64,000 nucleotides of DNA, from assembly GCF_016772475.1 (NCBI RefSeq), contig NZ_CP068595.1, positions 7,254,001 through 7,318,000 on the forward strand, in the 5' to 3' direction. Under the pieces are notes generated by a model. That model was not told the origin of the DNA. It ran no database searches and saw only the letters and a list, made by a program, of their open reading frames with translations. This DNA is from Paenibacillus sonchi (lineage in GTDB: Bacteria > Bacillota > Bacilli > Paenibacillales > Paenibacillaceae). The position numbers and the translations under genes are program-made. Shown here piece by piece: positions 49,202 to 57,576 of the stretch. The first letter of the stretch is position 1; each line of letters starts with the position of its first letter.

Positions 49202-50797
49202 TTACCGGACAGATTTATGCTTGGAGCGGTAGGCAATCGGTGTTTCTCCGGTCAGTTTTTTGAATACCGTGGAGAAGTAAGAGATCGTATCAAACCCGGT
49301 ATCCATAGCGATGTCGCCTATGCTGGCCGTACTCTCAATCAATCTCTGCTTGGCCTCCTTGATCCGGCAGTCATTCAGATACTCCTTCACCGTCTGCCCC
49401 GTCTCATTCTTGAAGACCTTGGCGAGATAATCGCCCGTCAGATAGACGCTTGCCGCGACATCCTCACGGCTGAGATCCTGTCTGAAGTTCTCATGAATAA
49501 AGCGCTTGGCTCTTTCAACCACACCTTCGGATTGCAGCACTTCTTTAATGGAATCTACCGTTTTATCCGTGACCGCCTGGGCCCATTTCATGAAATCAAA
49601 CACGCTGCTGTCGGCATTATGAGCCAATTGCTGGGCGGCCTCCCCGGCAAAAAGCCGGTGCGCTCCAATCTGGTGCCGCGAGAGCAGCGAATAGACCACC
49701 TGCAGGAAGTCCTCGCGGATCGAATGCAGTGTCGCCGAATTCAGCTTGTTCAGAGCCGCCAGCGTCTCCAGTTCCTTCTTCAGCCGATTTACAATCTGGA
49801 CCTTCTCCTTCTGGATGAACAGCATGGTGAACAGCTCCATATCCAGCGTGAAGCGCTCGGTAGTATCGTAATGGAAAGGCTCATTCTGATGATGCACCTC
49901 ACCTCTGAAAATGATGTTGGACTCATCGAGCTGCTCCAGCTCCGTCTTGATCTGCGAGAGTCCCGAAACAGCCGCCTTCTCACTGAGATAACAGGTAGCC
50001 GTACATTTCAAATATTGCCTGCACATGAGGATGATATGCTCCGCACTGTGCTGAAGCTCCCGTATATCCATGCCGTTCTCGACAAGAATGGCATTGTAGA
50101 ATACATTGTCAGCTTGATAAGCAATAATCCGGCCCGCACTGATCTGGCCGGTGAGAATTTCGGAAATCAGGTTGGTCAGCGCATAATGGAATATGCTATC
50201 ATCCCACTCCCGTTCAATCTGGGAGCGCGGGACGCTTACGAGAAGCAGAACGTATTCGGTATCGACGTACACGTCCAGCTCCCGCTTCTGGGCCTCACTC
50301 TGAATCAGATGGATTCGGGGAGAAATCGCGGCGGTCAGCACATCGTTCCAGAAGCCCCGCTCCACCAAATCTTTATTCTTCAGCCAGGCCTTCCCCAGCT
50401 TGCTGTATTCGCCCATCAGCGCCTTCTTCTTGAGCGTCTCGATGGATTTCTGCACCGCAGCTTCCAGCTCCTGCTTGTCCAGCGGTTTGACCAGATAAGA
50501 ATCGGCATTGTAGAGAATCGCCTGGGACGCGAAGGTGAAGCTCGCATGACAGGTCAGGAATATGAACCCTCCCTCATATTGATGCTCCCTGGCCCACTGG
50601 ATCATATCCATCCCGGAGCCTCTGGGCATTTCAATATCACAGATAATCAGATCGGGCTTGCCGCCATTGAAGATCTGCTTCGCTTCCTCTATGTTATAAG
50701 CGGTCAGCACCTCGGTCACTCCAAATTCCTCCCAATTTACAATACCGAGCAGAGCATGAACCGTAGGGATATCATCATCAATTAACAAGCAACGCAT
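49202..50797 (-). CDS. YesN-type response regulator 4
   Basis: 531 residues: receiver domain (Asp54 in IICDIEMP, Lys in SYLVKPLD), long middle region, AraC HTH (DVAASVYLTGDYLAKVFKNETG, IGDIAMDTGFDTISYFSTVFKKLTG). Follows its kinase by ten bases. The switch sequence FLTCHASF is Cys-containing, unusual compared with SGY in the other regulators here. Likely controls transporter 4 downstream and the sucrose phosphorylase genes upstream. Confidence 0.93.
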   Translation of the reverse strand: MRCLLIDDDIPTVHALLGIVNWEEFGVTEVLTAYNIEEAKQIFNGGKPDLIICDIEMPRGSGMDMIQWAREHQYEGGFIFLTCHASFTFASQAILYNADSYLVKPLDKQELEAAVQKSIETLKKKALMGEYSKLGKAWLKNKDLVERGFWNDVLTAAISPRIHLIQSEAQKRELDVYVDTEYVLLLVSVPRSQIEREWDDSIFHYALTNLISEILTGQISAGRIIAYQADNVFYNAILVENGMDIRELQHSAEHIILMCRQYLKCTATCYLSEKAAVSGLSQIKTELEQLDESNIIFRGEVHHQNEPFHYDTTERFTLDMELFTMLFIQKEKVQIVNRLKKELETLAALNKLNSATLHSIREDFLQVVYSLLSRHQIGAHRLFAGEAAQQLAHNADSSVFDFMKWAQAVTDKTVDSIKEVLQSEGVVERAKRFIHENFRQDLSREDVAASVYLTGDYLAKVFKNETGQTVKEYLNDCRIKEAKQRLIESTASIGDIAMDTGFDTISYFSTVFKKLTGETPIAYRSKHKSVR

Positions 50798-50807
50798 ACT
50801 TCTCCTC

Positions 50808-52508
50808 CTAGATCGGCTCGCGGCGGGCTTCCTCTACCGGTATCCACAATTCCACTCTTGCTCCGGCCTGCCCGGCATTGGACAGCTTAAGCAGATCGGA
50901 GCGTTTGTAGAGCAGCCGGAGCGTTTTTCGAATATTGGCAATGCCGACCCGGCCCCCATCCTCCGCAGCTTCTTCGGCCTCCGGGTTATTCAGCCATTCG
51001 GCGGAGAAGCCTCCTCCGTTGTCCTCGATTTCAATTTTGACAAACGGGCTTCCCTCCCTTGTCTCCGACCGGACACGGATGAATATGGATAACATCTCTT
51101 TATAGAACATCGCGTGCTTGAACGCATTCTCCACAAAGGTCTGAATCATGAATTGAGGAATAGGGACGCACCGGGACTCCTCATTAATCTCGGTCATATA
51201 GAACACTTGGTCAGGATAACGAATCTCCTGCATCCGAATGTAATTTTCAGCATGGCGGATTTCTTCCTCCATAGGGACCTCTGCGAGTCCGCCCTTCAGC
51301 ATATACCGAAGATGCTCGGACAGACATTGGATCAGCTGCCGGATTTCTTCGTTTTTATTCTGATAGGTCAGGCTGGTGATCGTCGAGATGGCATTCAGAA
51401 AGAAATGGGGCCTGATTTGCATCTGCAGATATTTGATCTCCGCCCGGCTGGTTTCAATCTGTTCCTCATAGGATTGAATCTTCAAGCCGCTGATTTCGCT
51501 GACCATGGATTCGAACGCATGAAACAGCTTCATGAACTCCAGGGAATACGGCGTGCCCTTGGGAACAGAATACTCCAGCTGCCCCTGCTCCACCACTTTG
51601 GCCGCCTTCACCAGCTCCAGAATCGGCTTCAACACATCCCTTGTCAAGAACCGCAGCACGAGCGGGACTACAATAACCGAGAGAACGGCCAAGAAAACGA
51701 TGCTCCATTGAATCAGCTTTAAGCCCGCGAACAGGCTTCCCTTGGCTACGATATTTGTAATCTGTCCGAATTCCGTGATTGGCTCAGACACAATCATATA
51801 GCTGCGCTTGTACTCTCTGGTCAGGCTGTCCAGAGTGGCAACTGCCTGCAGCACGATATGGTTAGCCGACAGAATTCTCCCCTCTGTACTGCTCAGCACA
51901 TACCGATTCTGATCGTTGCCTCCTCTGTTAACCATCGACAGCAGGTTGTCCGCTTTGACAAACGTTCCAAAGCTGACTCCCGAGTAGGTAATATAATTGA
52001 ACAGATAGTAGTCTCCCTCGATCTGCAGCGTCTTCCATGGCTTGGCTTCAACGGATGGCCCGGAGCTGAACTCGTAAGTGTCAAGAAAATTGACCAGAGC
52101 AAGCTTGTCCCCGGATTGTATCCGGTTGCTGAACTGCTCAAGCGCAGACTCGCCGGGAATTCTGATGAACATGCCGTCGCTGGCATAATCGTTCGACATC
52201 TTGGCCAGCAGCGTATTTTTGAGCTCCATAGCTCTGAAATACTGGCTGCTCTCCTCCAAGTAGGCAAAACCCACTGCGGCATCAATATTATTATCGAACA
52301 CTTCGGTCAGATCTTTGGAGAAGTTATTGAGGTTGTTATGAATGTTCGCCTGGTAGATGGCAAGTGTGTTCCTGGAGCTGGTAAGCGCATTGCTTCGTAC
52401 CACTTCCAGGGAGTAAATATTGCTCAGCACAAGGATGGACAGCAGAATCGCCAGAATAACCGTCAGCTGCACCGAAAACTTGAATACGATACTGTTTGTC
52501 CGAATCAT
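50808..52508 (-). CDS. YesM-type sensor histidine kinase 4
   Basis: 566 residues from ATG 52508 (GGGGAGG upstream); an open extension to 52601 is not supported. Membrane span at about 10-35, extracellular sensor about 240 residues, second span near 265-285, HAMP, phospho-acceptor His in QMQIRPHFFLNAISTITSL and HATPase (IQTFVENAFKHAM, EDNGGGF, GIANIRKTLRL). Pairs with response regulator 4. It starts 108 bases after the esterase stop, so it may be read from the kinase-phosphorylase-esterase promoter. Confidence 0.92.
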   Translation of the reverse strand: MIRTNSIVFKFSVQLTVILAILLSILVLSNIYSLEVVRSNALTSSRNTLAIYQANIHNNLNNFSKDLTEVFDNNIDAAVGFAYLEESSQYFRAMELKNTLLAKMSNDYASDGMFIRIPGESALEQFSNRIQSGDKLALVNFLDTYEFSSGPSVEAKPWKTLQIEGDYYLFNYITYSGVSFGTFVKADNLLSMVNRGGNDQNRYVLSSTEGRILSANHIVLQAVATLDSLTREYKRSYMIVSEPITEFGQITNIVAKGSLFAGLKLIQWSIVFLAVLSVIVVPLVLRFLTRDVLKPILELVKAAKVVEQGQLEYSVPKGTPYSLEFMKLFHAFESMVSEISGLKIQSYEEQIETSRAEIKYLQMQIRPHFFLNAISTITSLTYQNKNEEIRQLIQCLSEHLRYMLKGGLAEVPMEEEIRHAENYIRMQEIRYPDQVFYMTEINEESRCVPIPQFMIQTFVENAFKHAMFYKEMLSIFIRVRSETREGSPFVKIEIEDNGGGFSAEWLNNPEAEEAAEDGGRVGIANIRKTLRLLYKRSDLLKLSNAGQAGARVELWIPVEEARREPI

Positions 52509-52616
52509 ACCACCACTTCTTCCTCCCCGGAATTCAGCAAGCCCCTGAACCAATTCCAGCTTGACCGGAAGCCCAGGGGCGTACAAGTATTCGGCTTTCA
52601 ATTATTTATCAGGCTA

Positions 52617-53423
52617 TTAAATAGCAGCGCTGTCTTCCGCTGCCCACTTCAGCGCAGCTTCAATGTGCTTATTCCAGTAGTCCCAGGTATGTGCTCCCGC
52701 ATCTTCAACATATAGATGCCCGACCTGTTCCCGTTCAAGGAATTCATGGAACCTGCGGTTCACGTCCAGCAGGAAATCATCCGTCCCGCAGGCCATATAC
52801 AGCTCAGGCTGCTTAAGTCCCTTCTTTTTCATATCAAGAACAAGGCTTTCCGGGTCTTTGTCACTGCCAAGCAATTGACTCAGATCACCAAAGGTGCTTG
52901 TGTAGTAATTATAGCCGGCTATAACGTCATCGTAATCCGGAGCCACATTCGCAATTCTATAAGGAATCAGTGCTGAGGACAAGGCAATAATACGTCCAAA
53001 TTGTTCCACATACTTCAGACCGTTGCGGATTGCGCCATAACCTCCCATGGACAAACCGCCGATATAGGTATCTTCGCGTCTTGTAGACAGCGGGAACAGC
53101 TTGCGCGTGAAATCCACCAGCTCCTTACCGATGTATTCTCCGAACCATTCGCCCCTGTTCTCATCATCCAGATAGAAGCGATTTTCGCCGGCAGGCATAA
53201 AAACCGCAATCTGGTACCTGTCCGACAGTTCCCTGATCCGCGAGAAATTCATCCAGTCGTTATGGCTTCCGGAAAAGCCATGCAGGAGATAAATGGCCTT
53301 CAGAGGTTCCCCCGACCATACCGGTTGTCCAAATCCTTCAGGCAGATCGACCGGCAATAATGCGTTGAAGATCACCTCTCTTCTCAGGCATTTCGAATGA
53401 AAACTTATTTGCAGCGTAGCCAA
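52617..53423 (-). CDS. Alpha/beta-hydrolase esterase (EstA/tributyrin-esterase type)
   Basis: 268 residues from TTG 53423, which has GGGAG seven bases upstream and gives the typical family start ATLQISFHSKCLRREVIFNALLP. Contains YLLHGFSGSHNDW, nucleophile elbow GLSMGGYGA (Ser), Asp in CGTDDFLLD and His in GAHTWDYW. The family deacylates small esters including acetylated sugars. It lies 26 bases after sucrose phosphorylase, so it may remove acyl groups from an imported sugar before phosphorolysis (inference). Confidence 0.85.
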   Translation of the reverse strand: MATLQISFHSKCLRREVIFNALLPVDLPEGFGQPVWSGEPLKAIYLLHGFSGSHNDWMNFSRIRELSDRYQIAVFMPAGENRFYLDDENRGEWFGEYIGKELVDFTRKLFPLSTRREDTYIGGLSMGGYGAIRNGLKYVEQFGRIIALSSALIPYRIANVAPDYDDVIAGYNYYTSTFGDLSQLLGSDKDPESLVLDMKKKGLKQPELYMACGTDDFLLDVNRRFHEFLEREQVGHLYVEDAGAHTWDYWNKHIEAALKWAAEDSAAI

Positions 53424-53449
53424 AATAATCACTCCCTATAAAATTTAGA

Positions 53450-54919
53450 CTATACCTGATACGTGGCAGGCCTTCCTTCTTCATCCACAAATTCAATAAC
53501 AGTCTGATACGTCTGCAGGCTGATGAACAGCCTGCAATATTTCCCGTTTTGTTCCCACAGCAAACGGATCTCATCCGGTGCAGCATCCAGCACCTGAAAC
53601 ACCCCATCGAAGGCACTGTAAGTATTGCGAAAGCGGATCAGCTTCATGAGCCGCTTCACGACATCTTGTTCAAGTCCCCGCTCGATTTCCTCCACGGTAT
53701 AGTTATGACGGTTGATTTCCCGTCCTTCGCCCGTCTTTTCTACCTGTTCTATATCATTTCTACCGGCCATTAAACCCACATAATACACCTGCGGAATGCC
53801 TGGGGTGAAGAATTGGATCGCTCTTGCGGCAATATACGCATCATCGTTTTCATTCAGCGCACTATAATACGTGCAGCGGATCTGATGGACATCGAACCCG
53901 TCTGCAGCTTTGTGCTCCTCCGACAGAATGAGGCTCAGATTCGCCCCCCTTTCTACGCAGATATCGACCAATTCTCTGGCTTTATCCGTATCGAGGAGAT
54001 CGTCCAGATCCGGCTTAACAGGAATGCCGTCATGGCAATCAAGCATGGTGAACTGCTTATGCGGCCGGGTTTTGAGATAGGAATACAGCTCTGCATTAGA
54101 CCTGCCGGTAAGCGCCTCAAGCACCCGGTAGGGCAGGATGAAATCGTATATCCAGCATCCGTATTCCGATAGTTTGTATTGAGTGCTATAGTGCGCATGT
54201 ACCTCAGGCAGCAACTCCATGTCCAGCGAATCCGCCATCTGCCTGATCCAGCCGAGAAACTCGTAAATCTCCGGTTCCACAAAAAAACAACTGGTCCCCA
54301 GTTTCTTGATAACATACCCGACAGCATCCAGCCTTACAATCTTGACGTTCTGCGCCTTGAAATTCTCAAAAAATGACTGCAGCAGCTGCCGGGTGAGCGG
54401 AGAATGGATATCCAGATCAATCTGCTCCGACGGGTCCGTCTTGCCAAAGGTCGTCCACACCTTTTCTTCCCCGCCGTTTCCGAGGGTGGAGAAGCTTGAA
54501 TACGGGACAGACCGCCGCAGGAACATTTTCTCGATATCCGCCCCGACAGGCTCTCCGTTCTCCCATATCTTGTCCAGGGTTATAAATAAATCGGCATATC
54601 CGGAAGCCCGGCCTTTCTCAAGGAAGTCTTGAAAATACAGCGATTGTCTGGAGATGTGATTCACCATCAGGTCCACCAGCACATCGAACTGTTCGCCTAT
54701 CGCCCGGATATCCTCCCATGTGCCGAAGTCCGGCTCGATCTCAAGGTAGGTGAGCGGAGCAAATCCCCGGTCCCCGGAGGAAGGAAACGGAGGAAGAATA
54801 TGAATACCGCCCGGAAAAATATCGGTGAAATGCTTCTGAAGCTGCTCATGCAGCACCTTCAGATTACCGCCCATGGAATCGGGATATGTAATCAACTGTA
54901 CTTTATTTTTGATAGCCAC
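53450..54919 (-). CDS. gtfA: GH13 sucrose phosphorylase-like enzyme
   Basis: 489 residues. Closely follows Streptococcus mutans GtfA: LITYPDSMGGNLK, GGIHILPPFPSSGDRGFAP, VNHISRQS, nucleophile Asp in IVRLDAVGYVIKKL, acid Glu in LLPEVHAHY, transition-state Asp in LDCHDGI, GIPQVYYVGLMAGRNDIE and GREINRHNY. Splits sucrose with phosphate into glucose 1-phosphate and fructose in the cytoplasm; relatives act on glucosylglycerate, glucosylglycerol or sucrose 6-phosphate, so specificity is not certain. GTG start with AGGAGG. Follows the PfkB kinase by 12 bases, which would phosphorylate the released fructose. Confidence 0.88.
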   Translation of the reverse strand: MAIKNKVQLITYPDSMGGNLKVLHEQLQKHFTDIFPGGIHILPPFPSSGDRGFAPLTYLEIEPDFGTWEDIRAIGEQFDVLVDLMVNHISRQSLYFQDFLEKGRASGYADLFITLDKIWENGEPVGADIEKMFLRRSVPYSSFSTLGNGGEEKVWTTFGKTDPSEQIDLDIHSPLTRQLLQSFFENFKAQNVKIVRLDAVGYVIKKLGTSCFFVEPEIYEFLGWIRQMADSLDMELLPEVHAHYSTQYKLSEYGCWIYDFILPYRVLEALTGRSNAELYSYLKTRPHKQFTMLDCHDGIPVKPDLDDLLDTDKARELVDICVERGANLSLILSEEHKAADGFDVHQIRCTYYSALNENDDAYIAARAIQFFTPGIPQVYYVGLMAGRNDIEQVEKTGEGREINRHNYTVEEIERGLEQDVVKRLMKLIRFRNTYSAFDGVFQVLDAAPDEIRLLWEQNGKYCRLFISLQTYQTVIEFVDEEGRPATYQV

Positions 54920-54931
54920 AGCTATAACCTC

Positions 54932-55888
54932 CTACAAATTGTAATATGCCTGAATGTCCTCAATTTTTGGCAGATCGACTACAGCTCCGGTATATTTCAA
55001 TTTGAAGGCACTTACAGCAAATCCGAGATTCAAGGCTTCCTGCAGCGTATACCCTTTCACTGCCGCCGTATAAAACCCGGACCAGAACGCATCTCCGGCC
55101 CCCGTGGTATCCACAACATCCGTGGCCAGGGTCTCAAAGATTCTTGTTTCTCTCCCATTCGAGACAATGGCCCCGTTCTCCCCTAACGTCAAAATAACCT
55201 GCTTGGCTCCAAGCTCAAGAAACTTCTCCAGTTGACGGTAAGGCGTGTCACGTCCGAACAGCCGCTCGGCATCGTCCTCCGATGGCTTGATAATATCCAC
55301 TTTGGAGATTAAGTCTTTCACGTATTGTACGCCGTCTTCACCCTCCTGCCAAATCGCAGAATGATAATTGGGATCGAAGCCGATCAGCATCCCCTGTTTT
55401 CTCGCCTCTGCAATCATCCGTTCGATGGTTTGCCGGGAAGGGGTTCTGGATACGGGCCAGCAGGAAAAGTGAACAATACTAGAAGACTTCAAAGCGGCAT
55501 CAAGCATTGGCGTATAAGCCAGATGATAGTCCGCACCGCGGTAAAAAATCGGAACCGGAGTCGATTTGCTCTTGGATACCACCACCAAGCTCGTAGAATT
55601 GGAGTTACGCTGAATGCCCTGTGTCTCCAGTCCTTCTCCCCGCAGCCGGTCTACCAGAAACTTGCCAAAGCCGTCCTCTCCCACTGCAGAAACCATGATA
55701 GAACTGATCCCAAGCTTCCTCACGTTGATCGCGATATTGGAGGGTGAGCCTCCCGGAAACTTTGTATATCCGGCAGACTGAAAGGTGTCATCATACTCAT
55801 TGGAGATCATGTCAACGAGCAGTTCACCGGCCGCCAGCAGGTCATTGGATTTATTTTCAAAAATCAGCCTGTCATCAAAACCAATCAT
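54932..55888 (-). CDS. PfkB-family carbohydrate kinase (probable fructokinase)
   Basis: 318 residues. PfkB signatures: N-terminal GGSPSNIAINVRKLG and C-terminal VVDTTGAGDAFWSGF with the catalytic Asp. RBS AAGGGGG. First gene of the kinase-phosphorylase-esterase set, which makes ATP-dependent fructose phosphorylation the most economical reading; other ketoses or ribose remain possible. Upstream 55889-56124 I see no clear promoter match. Confidence 0.85.
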   Translation of the reverse strand: MIGFDDRLIFENKSNDLLAAGELLVDMISNEYDDTFQSAGYTKFPGGSPSNIAINVRKLGISSIMVSAVGEDGFGKFLVDRLRGEGLETQGIQRNSNSTSLVVVSKSKSTPVPIFYRGADYHLAYTPMLDAALKSSSIVHFSCWPVSRTPSRQTIERMIAEARKQGMLIGFDPNYHSAIWQEGEDGVQYVKDLISKVDIIKPSEDDAERLFGRDTPYRQLEKFLELGAKQVILTLGENGAIVSNGRETRIFETLATDVVDTTGAGDAFWSGFYTAAVKGYTLQEALNLGFAVSAFKLKYTGAVVDLPKIEDIQAYYNL

Positions 55889-56124
55889 TTTATGGCCCCC
55901 TTGCTCTATATCAAAGCGTCACAACTATTGGACACCTATAAGTTTACCCGGACACCTGGCAGGATGGCTTGCAAAAATCAGTTCTTTTTTTACAAAAAAA
56001 CGGGCGAATCTAATTGTATTATCAGCATCATTCATGGGTATATGCCGGATAGGGAAATAGCTTTGTCAATCATCCCGTTCGACTCATATTCATGTATAAT
56101 AGAAAATATGACCAAAGTGAGTGA

Positions 56125-56159
56125 TGAAAAAGAAAGCTCTCTTTCCTCAGAAAGAGAGC
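56125..56159 (-). terminator. Terminator after the GPH symporter
   Basis: GCTCTCTTTC (56136-56145) pairs with GAAAGAGAGC (56150-56159), ten perfect pairs; TTTCTTTTTC follows on the minus strand. Confidence 0.88.
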
Positions 56160-56179
56160 CTAGCGTGATTTTTGCGATT

Positions 56180-57538
56180 CTATTGAGCTCTTCTCACTTC
56201 CAATTCCGCAACAATCTCATGATGGGGTTTGTCCCAACGGTATAGAAAAACCAAAATGAGAATCGACACTATACATAACAGGATCGGCAGCCAGATAAAA
56301 CTGATTTCTATCATCCGAAGTGCGGTCTGTGTCTGGGTTTGATTGGCAACATATCCCCCTGCCGCAAGCAACCAGGCCGGAATCGCTCCGCCTAGACCGG
56401 ACCCTAGTTTAATGGCGATCCCGGAAGCGGTGGAAGCAAGCAAGCCTTGCGCGCGAACGCCTGATTTCCATTCACCATAATCCACCGTATCGGCAATAAG
56501 TGCAAACAATAACCCGACAGGCAATCCCAGACCAACGGCACCAACGACTATACCCGTAAGCACCATAGCCGTACTGTCGCCACCGAGATAAATAATCAGC
56601 TGACCGAGCAGGCTGACGGCCATTCCGGCGATCATCAACGTTTTTTTACTATACTTCTTGGTTAAGAACGGCACACAGATAATTCCCACCAGGGTCAACG
56701 AGCCGAGCGTATTGGCCGTAGTGACGAGGTCAGGCTGATTCAGATTGTAGGTAATGTAATAAATGCCCGACGACAATTTCACCACGTACAAGATAAAAAA
56801 TACGACGCCTATTAAAACCCCGGCAACCCATGGCATATTGCCTTTAATCGCTTTGACGCTCTCCCTGACAGGCAATGATTTGCCCCCGGATCTATCCTGA
56901 ACACGTTCTCTCGTATTAAAAAATGTGATCAGGAACATCACCAGCCCCACTGCGCCAAAAAGAATCATCGTATGGAAGAAGCCCTTTTGCTGATCCCCAT
57001 TCCCGAAAAATGCGACAAGCGGCAATAACGTCAGATTGACCAGCAATCCGCCCAGTTGCCCGCCAAACATCCGAAAAGAGTTGGCCACCGTTCGTTCCTG
57101 AATTTCGCTGGACAAGCTGGGAAGCAAGGTAGTTAACGGATTGTTAACGGCTGTATACAGAATGTTGGAAGCAATATAGAAAATGTAAGCATACACCAGT
57201 TTACCGGACGCGCTTAACTCAGGTCCCATAAACAACAGGATCGTTACGATGGTAAACGGAAAGCAGGACCATAAAATCCACGGTCTTGATTTCCCCCATT
57301 TGGTATGCGTCTTGTCGATAAGGATGCCGAAAATAGGACTGTCCACCATATCCACAAGTCTTGCAACCAACAATAGTGTACCTACTGCGGCAGCGCCAAT
57401 GCCATAGACATCCGTAAAATAGAAGGTTAAATAAGTGGTAACCACCGCATAAATCAAGTTGGACGCCGTATCTCCCAAACCGTAGCTTACTTTTTCCAAT
57501 AAGGATAACTTTTGATTGGACTCTTCTCTTATCGCCAT
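56180..57538 (-). CDS. GPH-family sugar:cation symporter
   Basis: 452 residues from ATG 57538 (AGGAGG upstream). Twelve-span transporter of the glycoside-pentoside-hexuronide group: SYGLGDTASNLIYAVVTTYLTFYFTDVYGI, then DSPIFGILIDKTHTKWGKSRPWIL in the first cytoplasmic loop, and LGLPVGLLFALIADTVDYGEWKSG in the C-terminal half. Relatives carry xylosides, melibiose or glucuronides. Downstream of GH3 by 38 bases with a cre-like box in the gap; together they would import and cleave a short beta-glycoside. Confidence 0.9.
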   Translation of the reverse strand: MAIREESNQKLSLLEKVSYGLGDTASNLIYAVVTTYLTFYFTDVYGIGAAAVGTLLLVARLVDMVDSPIFGILIDKTHTKWGKSRPWILWSCFPFTIVTILLFMGPELSASGKLVYAYIFYIASNILYTAVNNPLTTLLPSLSSEIQERTVANSFRMFGGQLGGLLVNLTLLPLVAFFGNGDQQKGFFHTMILFGAVGLVMFLITFFNTRERVQDRSGGKSLPVRESVKAIKGNMPWVAGVLIGVVFFILYVVKLSSGIYYITYNLNQPDLVTTANTLGSLTLVGIICVPFLTKKYSKKTLMIAGMAVSLLGQLIIYLGGDSTAMVLTGIVVGAVGLGLPVGLLFALIADTVDYGEWKSGVRAQGLLASTASGIAIKLGSGLGGAIPAWLLAAGGYVANQTQTQTALRMIEISFIWLPILLCIVSILILVFLYRWDKPHHEIVAELEVRRAQ

Positions 57539-57553
57539 TGTGCATCCTCCTGT

Positions 57554-57567
57554 TAGGAACGTTTTCA
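57554..57567 (-). promoter_or_regulatory. cre-like box between GH3 and symporter
   Basis: TGAAAACGTTCCTA on the minus strand, two mismatches to the cre consensus. Confidence 0.4.
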
Positions 57568-57576
57568 AGGGGAAAA

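Noticed and set aside
49217..50785. 522-codon open frame on the plus strand opposite response regulator 4
   Set aside because: Mirror of a well-supported gene on the other strand; composition and absence of motifs fit a shadow frame.
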